Source: Rhabditoides inermis
Lineage: Eukaryota; Nematoda; Chromadorea; Rhabditida; Rhabditidae
Assembly: GCA_963966185.1 (NCBI GenBank)
Contig: CAWZYM010000172.1
Span: forward strand, 323,501 to 387,500
Reading direction: 5' to 3'
DNA length: 64,000 nt
Shown here: piece after piece, positions 12,163 to 24,841 of the stretch
Layout of the letters: every line of letters starts with the position of its first letter
How positions within the stretch are numbered: position 1 is the first letter of the stretch
Position numbers and translations under genes: made by a program
The notes under the pieces: generated by a model
Told to the model about the DNA's origin: nothing
Seen by the model: only the letters and a program-made list of their open reading frames with translations
Databases searched by the model: none

Positions 12163-13761
12163 CCCACCAACACACGCGGCGTTCTCGATCTCGAGCCACC
12201 TGCCTAGAGGCTCCGGCTCGCAGAGCACAGACAGAATGTTGTGCGCGGGGTTGTGCGACGGGTCCAGGTCTGAAGGAGGAATCTCTCTCTTTCTCTTTCT
12301 GTCTCTCTCCCCCCCCCCTCTTTCTCACCACTTCTCTCCCTCTCGTGTGCGATCAGTTCATCTACCAGATGTCCGAATGTCACCGCGTCGTCCAATTGCG
12401 GGGAGTGCAGCAGTCTGAATTGGAAACAATATATTACTGAAACAATAATAAACTGTCCCCGCGTTTCGATATAAGTGTAGAGCTTTGATATCCCTTCTCA
12501 CTAGTACACTTATACTTTATACCATGGCGCTCATGTGGCACTCCTTTCCCGATCAGAATTGTGCCTCTAACTTTACCAACGTATGAACATTGACGCGCAT
12601 GTATATTTCACATTCACAGCAATCAATAAACCAATTTAGTGCAATAATCGCTATCGTTATTGAATCCAGTATCATCGTCAACAACACTACAACCTCATGC
12701 ACTTGATTGCTCGTTACCCATACCCATACAAAAACCGAAAACGCGACAAACATGTTTCGAAGGTTATCCAATAGCAATACGGTATTAAAAAAACTTCAAT
12801 AGACACTAGATCTCGATATCTCGAATCTCGGGTGCATGTGTATAATGGAAAGGTTGTTGCCGACTCACTTGGCCGCCTTCTCCTTGCCCAGCTCCGCCAG
12901 CTTCGAGTGCCACGCCAGAGAGGCGGACAGAGGAGTCGACTGAAACAAAATGTCAGAGAACCTTCACGATTTCATAAGCCCACTAGACCATGACAGCCCT
13001 ATAACACAGGTAATAGAAAAAAATCCATCAATTTTTCACTTTTCACAGCGAAACTATTCATAACTCACAAATACTACGTTTCAGAAACTCATAACACTAA
13101 TCCCTCGTTGAATCGACCAATACTCCCTTATCATTTCTTTTCTTGCAACTTGCAACACCAATAACACTAACAGTCGGCACTGTGCGACAAAATGAACACA
13201 TAGATAATCATCCTGTATCATGTTAAATGATTGATGTTTTGAGTTATGATCACATAACGCGATACAGGATTGAATTGATCATGTTATCAGATAGCCTGAC
13301 CCACCAGCACTCCCTCTAGTCTGGCGGTCGCCGTCGTGTAGAGGGGCAGCGTGGCAGTCGACCACGACACCAGCTGCGACAAGAACCACTCCGGCTTCCT
13401 CAACACACACACAGTTACATTATACACTGTAGAAAAGCCAAAACGAACTGTAGTGTAAAAATAAAATTGGCTAGAAACAAAACAAACTTCCGAAACCTAT
13501 ATGAATCAGGGGGGGGGGGGGGGGTAGGCAAACCTATATGAATCAGAAATCACTCATTGTTCATCTTCAACACACTTGAAACAGACGAGCAAAGTCCACA
13601 CCGCCGCAACTCACTTGGGGTCGTTGGTCTTCCTGTCTCCGTAGAAGTGGTAGCGGAAGCGCTTCTCCAGAGGCGACAGCAGAAGGCACAGCACGCGCGC
13701 CACTCTGAAATCAAATCACGTTACAAAACTATGTGTTGGGTACAATAACAATCCAGATCTC

Positions 13762-13809
<48 letters not shown>

Positions 13810-15809
13810 TCTTCCACTCCTTTTAAAATTCATTGCTTGAACTGTTTTTATGTGTGATTTTGATTGTGTCACGCAGGTTTTTCAAATTCATCGATTCAAC
13901 GATGGGACGCACCCGTCCCTGCCGGCCTCCCGGTGCTCGACCCGGTATGCCACCGCCAGGTAGTCGACCAGCTCCGTCAGCTCCCTCTGCACCGCGCGCT
14001 CGTCAAGCGGGTCGTCCAGGGGGTACTGTAATGGGAGAAGCTGATGTACGTGTCATAACAACACTTTCCCCTTGGTGATGAGAAACAACAACCCACGTGC
14101 ATCTTGGTGAGCAGCCTGTCCACGCCCTCCTCTGCCCACTGCTCGGCCGTCTCCGACGACAGCTTCCACTTGACACACGTCTCCAAGTGCAACTGCTCGC
14201 CCAGCTCAAAACACATCGCCATCTTATCAACAAAAAAACCTCCTTTGTTAGCAAGATCGTGGCCTACTGCATGCTTCCTTTCTTTTATTCTTCATTCGAG
14301 CGACCCACCTCCTGTGTGTGGTCGACGTGTGCGCACCCTTCCATGTAGACGCGGTCCATCGTAGCCGGATCCGAACAGTGCATCGCCAGCTTACAACCTG
14401 CACACCAACAGATCACATTCTTTATATAAATGGAAGTGTTATTGCACCAAACCAATGGTATACCGTGAGATACACGAGCGGAAACATATTCACCGTGGAA
14501 TGAACAAACAAAGATCACAATTGCCTACTGCCTACGACTAGCTCAATCTACTTCACAGTACACAGTACAGTAACATCTAGCCCCACCGTCGACGAGCTCG
14601 GCCGTCTTGTGGCGGGCCTTCATCTGCTGCAGCTGCACCTGCTTCTCCGACAGGGCCTCCAGGCGGGGCAGCATCTCGGGCGCGTGCTGCAAGGGGTGAG
14701 ATCAGTATGTTGCAGTGAATGAAAACAACAGCTGTTCGAATTGTAAGGTAGTTTATATGTTTCAGCAACTTCACATAGAAATGTGGAGATATTGAAGTAG
14801 TAATTACTTCCATTTTGGCCTAAAAAACGAGACCTACCCCCACCGACCTGCTTGAGTGTGTCGACGACGGCGTCTGCGTGTTGGCGGTACGCGGCCGACA
14901 GAGACAGCATCTCAACGAGGCACGTCTACCATATACCATGGCACGTCTACCATATAACGAGGCACGTCTACCATATACCGTCAACATCTATTATCTATCA
15001 GCTGACATAAGCAGTCATGACCACTGTAACAGTTGTATTGGAAATGCAATCAATGCAGTCGTGTTTTGTGTAAACGTAAATAATAGTCTTTGGCATCTAC
15101 GTTTCAGGATTTACACAAAGTTTCACGTCAATGAGATCTCACTAATAATACCTCTGTTGTTTACATTTCGCTCACATTAATTCGTTCCGAGATAAATGTC
15201 TATCACTCAAGATAAAAAAAATTATCCGAAGCCTACCTCGTCCTTCATCTCGGCCAGTTCCTTCCTGAAGGTGCGCAGGCTGTCGAGACGGTTCGGGAGG
15301 TCCTCCTCCACGAACGCCAACTCGTCAGACACCAAAGAGGCCTGAGTATACTTATGTTTACATGATATTTGAATGTAAAAACAATAATATAATACTGAAA
15401 ATATAGTAGACAAAATAATGAAGCCAACGACACACCTTGTGGTCGAGGTCGGCTGCGAGTCGACCGACGCCGCCGAGGAACTCCATCGCGTTCTTGTTCG
15501 GCAGGGACAGCATCTGCTCCAGCATGTCCTGCTTCTGCAATGACTTCATAGTCTTGCGACTACGCACGACAGTCCGACAACCACAGAGTAGTGAAGTGTC
15601 CGACAACCACAGAGTAGTGAAGTGTGAAAGCATGCAACCACTTTCGGAAAAAGTGAAACAATACGAGGAAGTAGACTCGCCATAGTCTTGGGCTTTGCTT
15701 TTGTGGGCGAGGAGGCAAGCTTCTCCGGGGAAAAGGAAGGAGGGACAGCGGTACTCGCGTCTCCAGACTCGCCCACGTCTTCCAGCTCATCCCAACCGCC
15801 GTCGGTCAT
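8387..15809 (-). CDS. RINT1: RINT1/Tip20-type vesicle tethering protein
   Basis: About 23 exons. Clear ones include 15436-15534, 15237-15341, 14848-14910, 14587-14686, 14309-14397, 14097-14222, 13913-14025, 13615-13704, 13305-13398, 12869-12939, 12329-12414, 12168-12269, 12026-12099, 11861-11963, 11616-11725, 10963-11067, 10538-10621, 9543-9672, 9285-9380 and a last one ending at 8387. The start MTDGGWDELEDVGESG follows an acceptor by 2 bp. Coiled-coil-like exons come first. The RINT1 hallmark SPLEKRFRYHFYGDRKTN, then KPEWFL, FGHLVDELIAHERE, the Trp-Leu segment GRWLEIE and DRWKNRFRDMEEVD follow, all in the order of the human protein. RINT1 works with ZW10 and NAG in the NRZ complex for Golgi-to-ER tethering. 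The joins after 15670 and near 9285-9130 are not fully resolved. Introns hold a hAT-like element, a CAA tract and several TGAAACGTA motifs. Confidence 0.88.
9707..10282. mobile_element. Non-autonomous hAT-like MITE with target duplication
   Basis: The element proper is 9715-10274 (560 bp). It is bounded by perfect 12-bp terminal inverted repeats TAGTGTTGGGCA / TGCCCAACACTA and flanked by an exact 8-bp direct repeat TTTGAGAG (9707-9714 and 10275-10282). Eight-base duplications and a YARNG-type terminus fit the hAT superfamily. It has no transposase frame. Both ends are filled with copies of GGATTA/TAATCC, often fused as the palindrome GGATTAATCC, and with ATCCAAAATCC repeats; the centre (about 9915-10075) is plain AT-rich sequence. 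It lies in a RINT1 intron. Confidence 0.85.
12122..12163. repeat. (CAA)n trinucleotide tract in a RINT1 intron
   Basis: About fourteen uninterrupted AAC/CAA units end a few bases before the exon beginning at 12168. In the transcript the tract reads (GTT)n just after the 5' splice site. Confidence 0.9.
13766..13806. repeat. (CT)n microsatellite in a RINT1 intron
   Basis: A near-perfect CT run of about 40 bp. A poly-G run occurs nearby at about 13509-13526. Similar tracts occur in most introns of the window. Confidence 0.9.
14919..14980. repeat. Short tandem repeat, three copies of about 21 bp
   Basis: Three imperfect copies of a unit containing GCACGTCTACCATATA lie directly before the RINT1 exon ending at 14910, read on the gene strand. 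Confidence 0.85.
15575..15630. repeat. Two-copy tandem repeat of about 28 bp
   Basis: Two near-identical copies of a unit with core CCGACAACCACAGAGTAGTG lie between the first two RINT1 coding exons. Confidence 0.85.
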
Positions 15810-16970
15810 ACCTGCACAAACATATTGATTACATTCTGACTGATGTTGATATTGTAGAAAAGTTAACTTGAAATGAACAAAATCAGAAAAGTAAACAAGA
15901 GAAACGAAAGCAAAACAAAAAAACTGCTGGACAACGAAATGTGCAAATTGTGCGAAACCTCACTGACACAATCACGCGCACCATGTGATTGAGTTTCGAA
16001 GATTTTTTTTAAAGTGACAGTTTTATTGATCCGTAATCGGAAAAATTCTGAATTTTGAATTGGCGCGCTTCACAAATTCTGCCTATAACTATTGAACTCG
16101 AGATGTGTATCACAAAGGGATATGTTTATCAGCTTCTACGACTTAAGTTTATGCTAGAAACTCAATTTCATGTCAAAATTTTTTTTCGAAATTCCCGTCA
16201 TTCAAGACGTTTCAGACACTCAACTGTGATGTAACGTCACTTTTTACCCACAAAGCATTCAAAATCAACTATTTTTTGGGGCAAAAAATAGTGTAAAATC
16301 ATGAAAAAAGTTCTAGTTTTCAGGTTTAGTAGATGTTATTTGATGTTTCCATTAACTTTTTATCAGTATGATATCATTTTTAAGTGAAATTGTCACTTTA
16401 ATCAAGCAGTTCGCGTTTTGAAAGACCACTCGATTATTTGGCATTCTGACTGAAGTGTGTTCAACTCCTATCCCTCCAACCTTTTGAGCTTGATCCGCAA
16501 CCAACTCACTCCCCCTGTCCGTTCCCATTCAGCTGTTCGTCGCTCATATAGCTGGGTGATGAAATGAAGGAAGGTGTTGTAGAACAAACATAGCACACAT
16601 GAAATTTTGATTGCACAATGATGGACTACTTTGCTATGTCAGATCTTTTTGATCATTCTCATTGATTTTTAAAAGTTTCATTTACTCAAATACGTGCAAT
16701 TTTTATTGCACTCTGATTACTCACAATTCAATGTGAGATGATTTCTACTGTTTCTGTTTTGTTTTGTTTTCAAACAAATGTTATAACAATATAGAAATAA
16801 TCAAATTTATTGTCTGTACAATACTCTGAATATATAATAAGATATGAATGTTGTTCAGTGAGATCACATAATTACACCAAATATGAAATATGAGAATGTA
16901 AATACAAATTATGAGCACCCGAGGGAGAATTCATAGTTGTGAAAACGGAACACCGAAGATAATTTTGAGA
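15810..16970. other. Intergenic region between GARNL3 and RINT1
   Basis: AT-rich with many homopolymer runs and no exon recognised on either strand. It should hold the GARNL3 3'UTR and the promoter of the RINT1-MBLAC1-SUV3 unit. Its 1.2 kb length argues against GARNL3 being in the same operon. Confidence 0.5.
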
Positions 16971-17200
16971 TTATCGGAAGGTGCAGACGTCTTGGATGCA
17001 CTCGCCTATCATGTCCTGAAAGGAGGGAGGTTAGAGGGGAAGAGAGAGAGAGGGAGGGAGAGAGAGATCACCTTTCTAGTGAGATTGGGCGTTCTTGTTC
17101 CCTGCTGCTCTTGTTCGCGCGTCTTTCCAATCATTGACAGTTCAGTGCCCTTGAAGCGATATACGTCCCATCTGAAACGGGCAAGCGGTTGAGAGAGAGA

Positions 17201-17244
<44 letters not shown>

Positions 17245-17430
17245 GAGAGAGGGGAGAGAGAGAGAAAGGGAGAGAGAGAGAGAGGGGGGAGAAAAAGAGA
17301 GAGGGAGAGAGAGAGTCTCCGGACCTCTTCTCTGTGTGTGCGTGTGGTTTTCTGACGAGTGAACTGCGAGACGCGATAGCAGTGGACGAGAACGCACGCT
17401 CCACACAGAAGACGATGTCAGACTGAAAAG

Positions 17431-17476
<46 letters not shown>

Positions 17477-19815
17477 TCTCACCTTGAATGAGAGTAGTCG
17501 CACACTGGGCATGTACATGCTGGCGAGTAGATTCCCGTTGACTGCCAGTCGTATCTCCACTAGATCCTCCCCAAAACCGATTATGAATGGGAAGTGGAAA
17601 ACTGGAAGATTATCAGTTATCAGTTATCATTGTTGAGTGAAGCCATGGAACTAGAGAGAGAGAGAGAGAGAGAGAATACCGTACCGAAGCTATTGAGCGT
17701 GGTACTCCAGAATGTCTGTTCCGAGTGCCACCGACCCTCGTGATTCTCGTATAGGATAGTGTTGTCTGAAAAAAAGTTTGTATCTACGATTCAAATATGT
17801 TACATGACCGATCCTGTGTTGCTGTCACTAATGCAACGTCACTATTTTCTTTCAGAAGTACTTCCAAGTAAAAGTAGTTGGTTTGTACTGTTGTCTCAGT
17901 TGAGCAAAAGGACTACCATGTTTTCAATGGAGACATGTGCCAACAGGCTCTCTCTCTCATACCAGTGCAAAGCGGCCATATTATAATGAACGCGTTTACG
18001 AAGTTATGCAGTTATTATCTGAAAGCACAACTTCTGTTGTATCATAACACGTCGAATAATGCTGAGAGCCTGTTTGCACATGTCTCCACTGAAAACATGT
18101 CAGTCCTTTTGCTCAACTGAGACAACAGTACAAACCAACTACTTTTACTTGGAAGTACTTTTGAAAGATAATATCTGTCCTTTTCTTAAGTTTTGTTTCA
18201 CAAAATTACATTTTCATACACGTTCGCGATTCGCTGCGAGGATACCGACGCGCACCCGCTATTCTCCTCTCTCTCACTCACACACTGAGGGGGCGGGGCG
18301 AAAGCGATTGTCCGACGCCCGCCCGCTCGCCCGCCCGCCCGCCCGCTCGAGCGACCGACACCAATCTCAATCCGCACTCGAATGCGGACTCTCCGTATCT
18401 CGCTTCAAATTCAATCAAACTCAATACAACTTTCTATAACTCTATCGAATAGAGATGTGAATGCAATGTAACAATGGAAATCACTTCAAAATGAGGAAAA
18501 GTGCTTCATCCGGGAAAAGTCGTTTTTGAGCATTCTAGCGCGCGGGGACATCCAGTACAAACGAGAGGGCGCTGGCGCGCCCTCTTTAATTTGATTTCAT
18601 AAACCACTTTCCCACGTTCTCTGATGTAATATGATCTACGTTTCAAATATTTTACATGACTTATGCAGTATGAATACTACTTACTCTGGTGTAGTATGAC
18701 GAACTCGTCGCTGTCGCCGTCGCCTGCCGATCGGACGATGGAAGCCGCGCGCACCTCGCACGGCACCTCTTCCTCCGAACCGTCACTGCAAATGCAGTCG
18801 TCAATCGTGTACCTCATGCAAGTACTCAACTGTTTCTACCACGTCTCATTCCCGACCGGACTACCGCTTCTTTGTTCATATGGATATGGATGACAAGACG
18901 CGAACGATAACAAATTGCATGATTCTGTATCACGGCCCGGCCATAGTGTCACTCATTTGTTCATTGACCGGTGAACTCAGACGCACGCTGCGCATCAGTT
19001 CCGCGTCGCGGATGGCTCAAACAATCTAGCAAAACAATCTAGCAAAACTTGTGGCAGCGAACGGAATCGAACCTGCGATAAACAGATCACGCGCCGCGCT
19101 CGCTAACCACTAGACCACGTTCGCTACATCTCAGAAATTGATAATGATGATGAGCTTTTTTTCTTTGACATGGGAGACGCGTTGCGTGTGCGTCGCGTGC
19201 GTCTACCGTCACGCAAATCAGTGAACGCGCGCCGGGCCGTGTGTATGATTCTAACATTGCGGAACGTACGCGCATGTGTCACGTCACAATCGTCACAAAG
19301 TGTTTCTCTCACCTCATGTTGACGACATATACGTGTTTTGCACACACGGCGACTGCCTTGACCACTCCATTCTGGGCACTCCTCTCGTATAGACACAGGG
19401 CTGATGGGTCGTCAGGCAGAGAGTGGGACTGGAAACTAGCGGTCTTTGTCCCTTCCAAACTCCTTTCGTGATCTACGTTTCAACAACAATCGAAATAACA
19501 CAACTCATCTGTTAAATAATTCATACGGTGAATAAGCGGTTTTTGTAAAATAAGTAGTACTCACTCTGAGTAGGGTAAAGTTGTTGGGGAGGTCCGTGTT
19601 CACTGCCAGTCGACCCAGTGGACCCAGAGCCCATCTGAAGAATTCGATCTTATCACTTTTTCTCTCTCTCCCTATTTTTTCTGCAATTACATACCAGATT
19701 CTTTTTTTTGTCTTACCTCAACAGTAGTACCTTCCGGCCCACACACGCAGCTATGGAAAGACGAAGGCCACCCTCCGGGGAGCGGGCAAACAGGTGGCAG
19801 CCTGTGGAGGGAGAG

Positions 19816-19849
<34 letters not shown>

Positions 19850-20505
19850 CCTACCCTTTGTTCCCGGTATCTTCTTCTGATGAGCAATCTTCTTGACGAT
19901 GGGTTGTCCAGTCTGGAGGGACGCCCGCAGTTCGGATAGGGCAAATACGACTAGGCACGAGTCCTTACCTAAAAACATCTCATTTCTCTAAATAACCGAA
20001 GAAACCACACATCATTGTTTTTGCAATAACTGTGACTGCTCGTTTTTGCATGAATGCGGGCTTTATGATTTTAAGAAACAAACTCTTTTACGTACTACGG
20101 ACAAATGCATAGGGGTACGATGTTTTCTAACACATAAGATGTAAAAGATTGCAAATCATGAGGCCACTGAGTCTTGAAAGAACTACAATGTGTGATCAGA
20201 GCGTGGAAACAATATTCGGTGTGCACACAGTGTGATAACCGTATCAATCGATAATCGATAAGACGTGTCGATAATCAACGCACCCCTCTCTGTCCTCGCG
20301 ACCATGAGTCCGAAGTGCTCCAGCACTGCCAGCTGCTGGATGCGCGCCGCCGCTTCGATCATCACCTGCAATGACGTCATAGGATATCAGCTGATCAGCT
20401 GATAGGGTGAAATAACTCACCCTCCTCTTCGTTCCATCACTATCTTCTGCCGAGATGAACACGACACCGTGTTCCTGAAATCATACCTTTCCATGCATTA
20501 GTAGA

Positions 20506-20538
<33 letters not shown>

Positions 20539-21708
20539 AAGAGAGAGAGAGGAGAGAGAGAGAGAAAAAAAGAGAGAGATCACCCACTTCGGTAGCTACC
20601 AGCAGTGCAGCCCCTCCCCATCCATCTGCCGAGAGTACTTCCACTGCGGGAATGTTGCGCAGCAGCTGCTCCTTCTCCCATGGCTGCAACGATAGTTGTG
20701 AGTATGTGGTTTACTGTATTGTGGATTTACCGATATAAGTTTGTTTTTGTTATTTACAAGGGAAGTGGCAGGACGAAGAGAGGTAGTACGTACCTGTTTC
20801 CTGCATATACTCATGTTGAGCGAGTCTGTCACGTCTCCAGACAGCATCTTCTCCAGCTGAAATATATACGTTTCACCTAAGCAAGAAGTGTTACTGCTCG
20901 TATTTTCTTGAATGTGAGCTCGTTTGGTGATACATCATACAAGATTGAAAATCATTAGTGAGAGTTATCTACAAATCTTATGATCGTCATTTCTCTACAG
21001 CTCACCTTGATGAGCTCTCCTAGTTTGCAGAATTCTGCCGTGTCTGCGGGCGGCTCCTTCCGAATCGGAGAGCGGAGGTGCTTGATCACTGTGTCAGTCA
21101 CCTTGTTGAAAGACTGAAAAACTGTCATTATTTTCTTATCATATGCTATCCACTTCCGGTTTGGTTCAATTAGTGGAGAATTTGGGAAGGATTTGAGAAA
21201 GGGAACACATTTCTTTTTTGTGAAATTTACACATCATCACTTTACACATCATTCGATTTTATTCGATTTTATTCCAGTTGCGATATGGGCGGAATTATTG
21301 GTTTCATTCTTCTTCGTTCTTTTATAGCCGGTGAAACGTATATCACGAAATGTGTGTCACTTACCGACAAAACGCCACAATATGCAACAGATGAAATGAA
21401 ACGACTTAAGACTATTGAAAAAGAAGTCATTCATACCTTGTTGAAGTCCTTGAGGTATTCGATGTACATATCCTTGAGTAGGGTGTCGTTCGTCCGGTGG
21501 CGCTTCTCAACGAACACTCGAGCCTGGAACGCGGCCTTCTCTGCGTTGATCACTGAAAGAAGTGTACAGACTGTCTTCTCTTCATTTTCCTCGTGTGCTT
21601 TACGATTCTCTACTCACATTTGGTGACCAAGAATTCCCTGAACTCTGCGGGATCGGAGAAAGTGTTGGGGAGGGGCAAGGATGGGCCTGAACACAGTTTA
21701 TTGGAGAT

Positions 21709-21771
<63 letters not shown>

Positions 21772-21912
21772 AGGGAGAGGGAGAGGGAGAGGGAGAGAGA
21801 GAGGGAGATGGGCTGACCGAACGCGGGCACAGATTCCTCCGAAAACACCCACAGCCGCCACAGGCCCGTCTTCTCCTCGAATGTCACAACAGCGAACACA
21901 TCTGCAAGGGTT

Positions 21913-21978
<66 letters not shown>

Positions 21979-22933
21979 TGCTTCATAGAAGAACGAATGT
22001 TAGGATTGAAAGAAACAATTTCCATTCAAAATGTACATTCTTTGAAATGTATTCAGTGTGTGAACGTGTTCCACCCACGTGTGAAGTGGCTCTTCATCAT
22101 GGTTGGGGAGAAGTTTGGATGGAGTGGGTCAGCGCCCTCCTCGAACACTATGTTCACTATGTCATTTCCGACATGCCGCTTCCGCTCGATCTGAAAGAAC
22201 GATTCTACGTTTCACAGGCAATATTCAACCGTGAATTGTTGCTTACCGCTAATCTCTCATTCAATTCGGTAATTTAACCTACTTGTTGCATGTTCTCCTT
22301 GGAGTAAGGGAGTAGAGTAGACACATGGAACATGATTTCATGTCCGGCGAACACTGTGTACACGGACTCCTTCCCTGTGCTGTTGGCTGAAAGAAAGAGG
22401 GTGAGGTGATGTATTGTTACAATTATACATACATTTTACGGGTGCGCTTCTCATTATACCACCTGTTTCCGAGCACACAATATTGAGATATTGCATTTTT
22501 TTTTATAAATTGCTAATCCGTTTGATTGTTGTATACGTAATACGCTCCATTCTGCGCTCATATCATAACAGTAGTTGTTTTCCGTAACTATTCATTCGTG
22601 TCGTTCTTATATTGCCAAAAAAGCCTACGTTTCACGAAATGTTGATATTCAATGCACATCCATATGAAAATAATTCGAGATCGTTTTCATTCTTCAGTAA
22701 AAAAAAACTAATAAGAAAAGAAGCACGGTGTGACTTACTAATAACCGTTTATGCCCCGCCCATCTATGCCCCGCCCACTCTCACTTGTGACATCGAGTCC
22801 TCCTCTGTAGCTGCCCCACTGCTGCAATTCGATGCGCTGTCCGAGGATCTTGAGGAAACGCTCAAAGTGCTCCGAGCCATGTTCTGGAAGGGAAAGATGA
22901 GAAAGAGAGGGAGAGAGAGAGAAAGGGAGAGAT

Positions 22934-22964
<31 letters not shown>

Positions 22965-23151
22965 AAAAGAGAAAGAGAGAGACGAGAGAGACGAGAGAGA
23001 GAGAAAGAAAGAGAGAAAGAAAGAGAGAAAGAGAGAAATGAGAAATGAGAGATGAGAGAGATCGTGTTATCAGAAATCACAACACGCAAAAAACACAAGG
23101 GGGTCACAAGGCACACAAGAGCCAATGTCTTTCAAAAAGAGAAAAGGCGTC

Positions 23152-23188
<37 letters not shown>

Positions 23189-24191
23189 TCTACTGACCAT
23201 TGCTGAGCATCTGTGCATCGGAGACTTGATCTGCGAGCGCGTAGATGACTCCGAACTTGCAGTTGACACTACCCTCCTGGTCCTCGAGGATTATGAGGTC
23301 CTGAAACAAATAAGGGTCCCATTGGTAAAGAGAGAGATAGAGAGAGAGAGAGATAGAGAGAAAATTCAAGCGCACCTTCTGTATTTTCGCAATCGTGATC
23401 TCCTTCAGCCCTCTGTTATAGTCGGTCATTCCGGGGAATCGCCTGGAAACTACGTTTGTTCCGCTATTCTCAAAATATCAATATAACACTTATTCGACAT
23501 ACTATTTTCCCCCGCAGAGAAAGGGAGAGAGAGAGAGAGAGAGAGAGATAGAGAGAAAGAGAGAAAGGGAGAGAGAGAGAGAGAGTCGCTTCCATTTTAG
23601 CATTCTATGTGCGTCATTTGAGGTGGCAACCCGTAATGAAACAATATCGCTGGGACGCTGGCATTCGCACAAACTGCCAGGAAATTTCAGCGGATATTAG
23701 AGAGGCAGATCAAAATAAGTTAGGATAAATATAGGGATAGTGCGAGATGGCTCTCTAGGAAACAGGTTATTAGATTACACATATTTTGAACCGGCATAAT
23801 TATATATTGATATTGACTGGAAAAGAAAGCTGGCAATGATGATAATAAAAGTACGATAGTGCGACTGACTGTAGGATTGCCTTGGCGGTGAGTGGCTTCC
23901 CAGTCATGGGGGTTGGCACGCACAGACGACGAGGACCCTAGAAAAACAAGTAAACAAGTCAATACAAACACAAACAACCTTGGATGTCCACAGAACCGCT
24001 CGACACAGTTTGTTGTCGTCGATTTCATCCTCGACCAGAATCGAAAGAAAGAACGGAGTTTTCGTGGATGGATCGATGCCCGCAAAGTTTTGGTGCTCTG
24101 AAAAGAGTCATTTCCTTGGACTTTTCCTACTCTATCAAATTTCCCTTTTCTTCTTAATCTCTCCCCCCTCTCTCTCTCCCCCCCTCCCCCC

Positions 24192-24238
<47 letters not shown>

Positions 24239-24804
24239 CACCGTTGCCTAGGAAGTATTTCCAGTACCAGCGCGTCTCTTCCTGCGGATTCTCCACTATC
24301 ACTGAAGATGAAGGCACGGGGGCTTCCTGTATAGCAGATTATCAATCCACTGAGCCTAATCCGCTTCTCTCTCTCTCCCTCCCTCCCTCCCTCTCTCTCT
24401 CTCTCCTCTCTCCCTTTCTCTCTTCCATTCTCTCTCTCCTCTCTCTCTCACCCCTCTCTACCTCTTACCACGTCAAAGTCTCTCTGAATGTCGGACGATG
24501 GTTCGAGACGAAAGCGGCCTGTGTGCATACGATAATCATTATCCTACTCTCTCTCTCTCTCTCTCTCTCTCTTTCTGTTTTGATGATGGATGCTGGAGGG
24601 TAGAAGTGGTCAACACACGAATAGTCAATGTGGAAGAGAGAGAGAGAGAACGTACGTTCCTATACGTTTCCGCAAAGGCATAGTGTTACATGATAGGAGT
24701 GGATACGCATGTCACATGCTAATAGAGAGGGGAATGATAGACATTGCACCACAACAGATATGCAGCTGTGGCAGAGAGAGAGGGGTGAGAGAGAGAGGGG
24801 GAGA

Positions 24805-24841
<37 letters not shown>

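Noticed and set aside
21600..21899. Ser-Leu-rich open frames on the minus strand
   Set aside because: They are translations of the GA tract; the real GARNL3 exons lie on either side.
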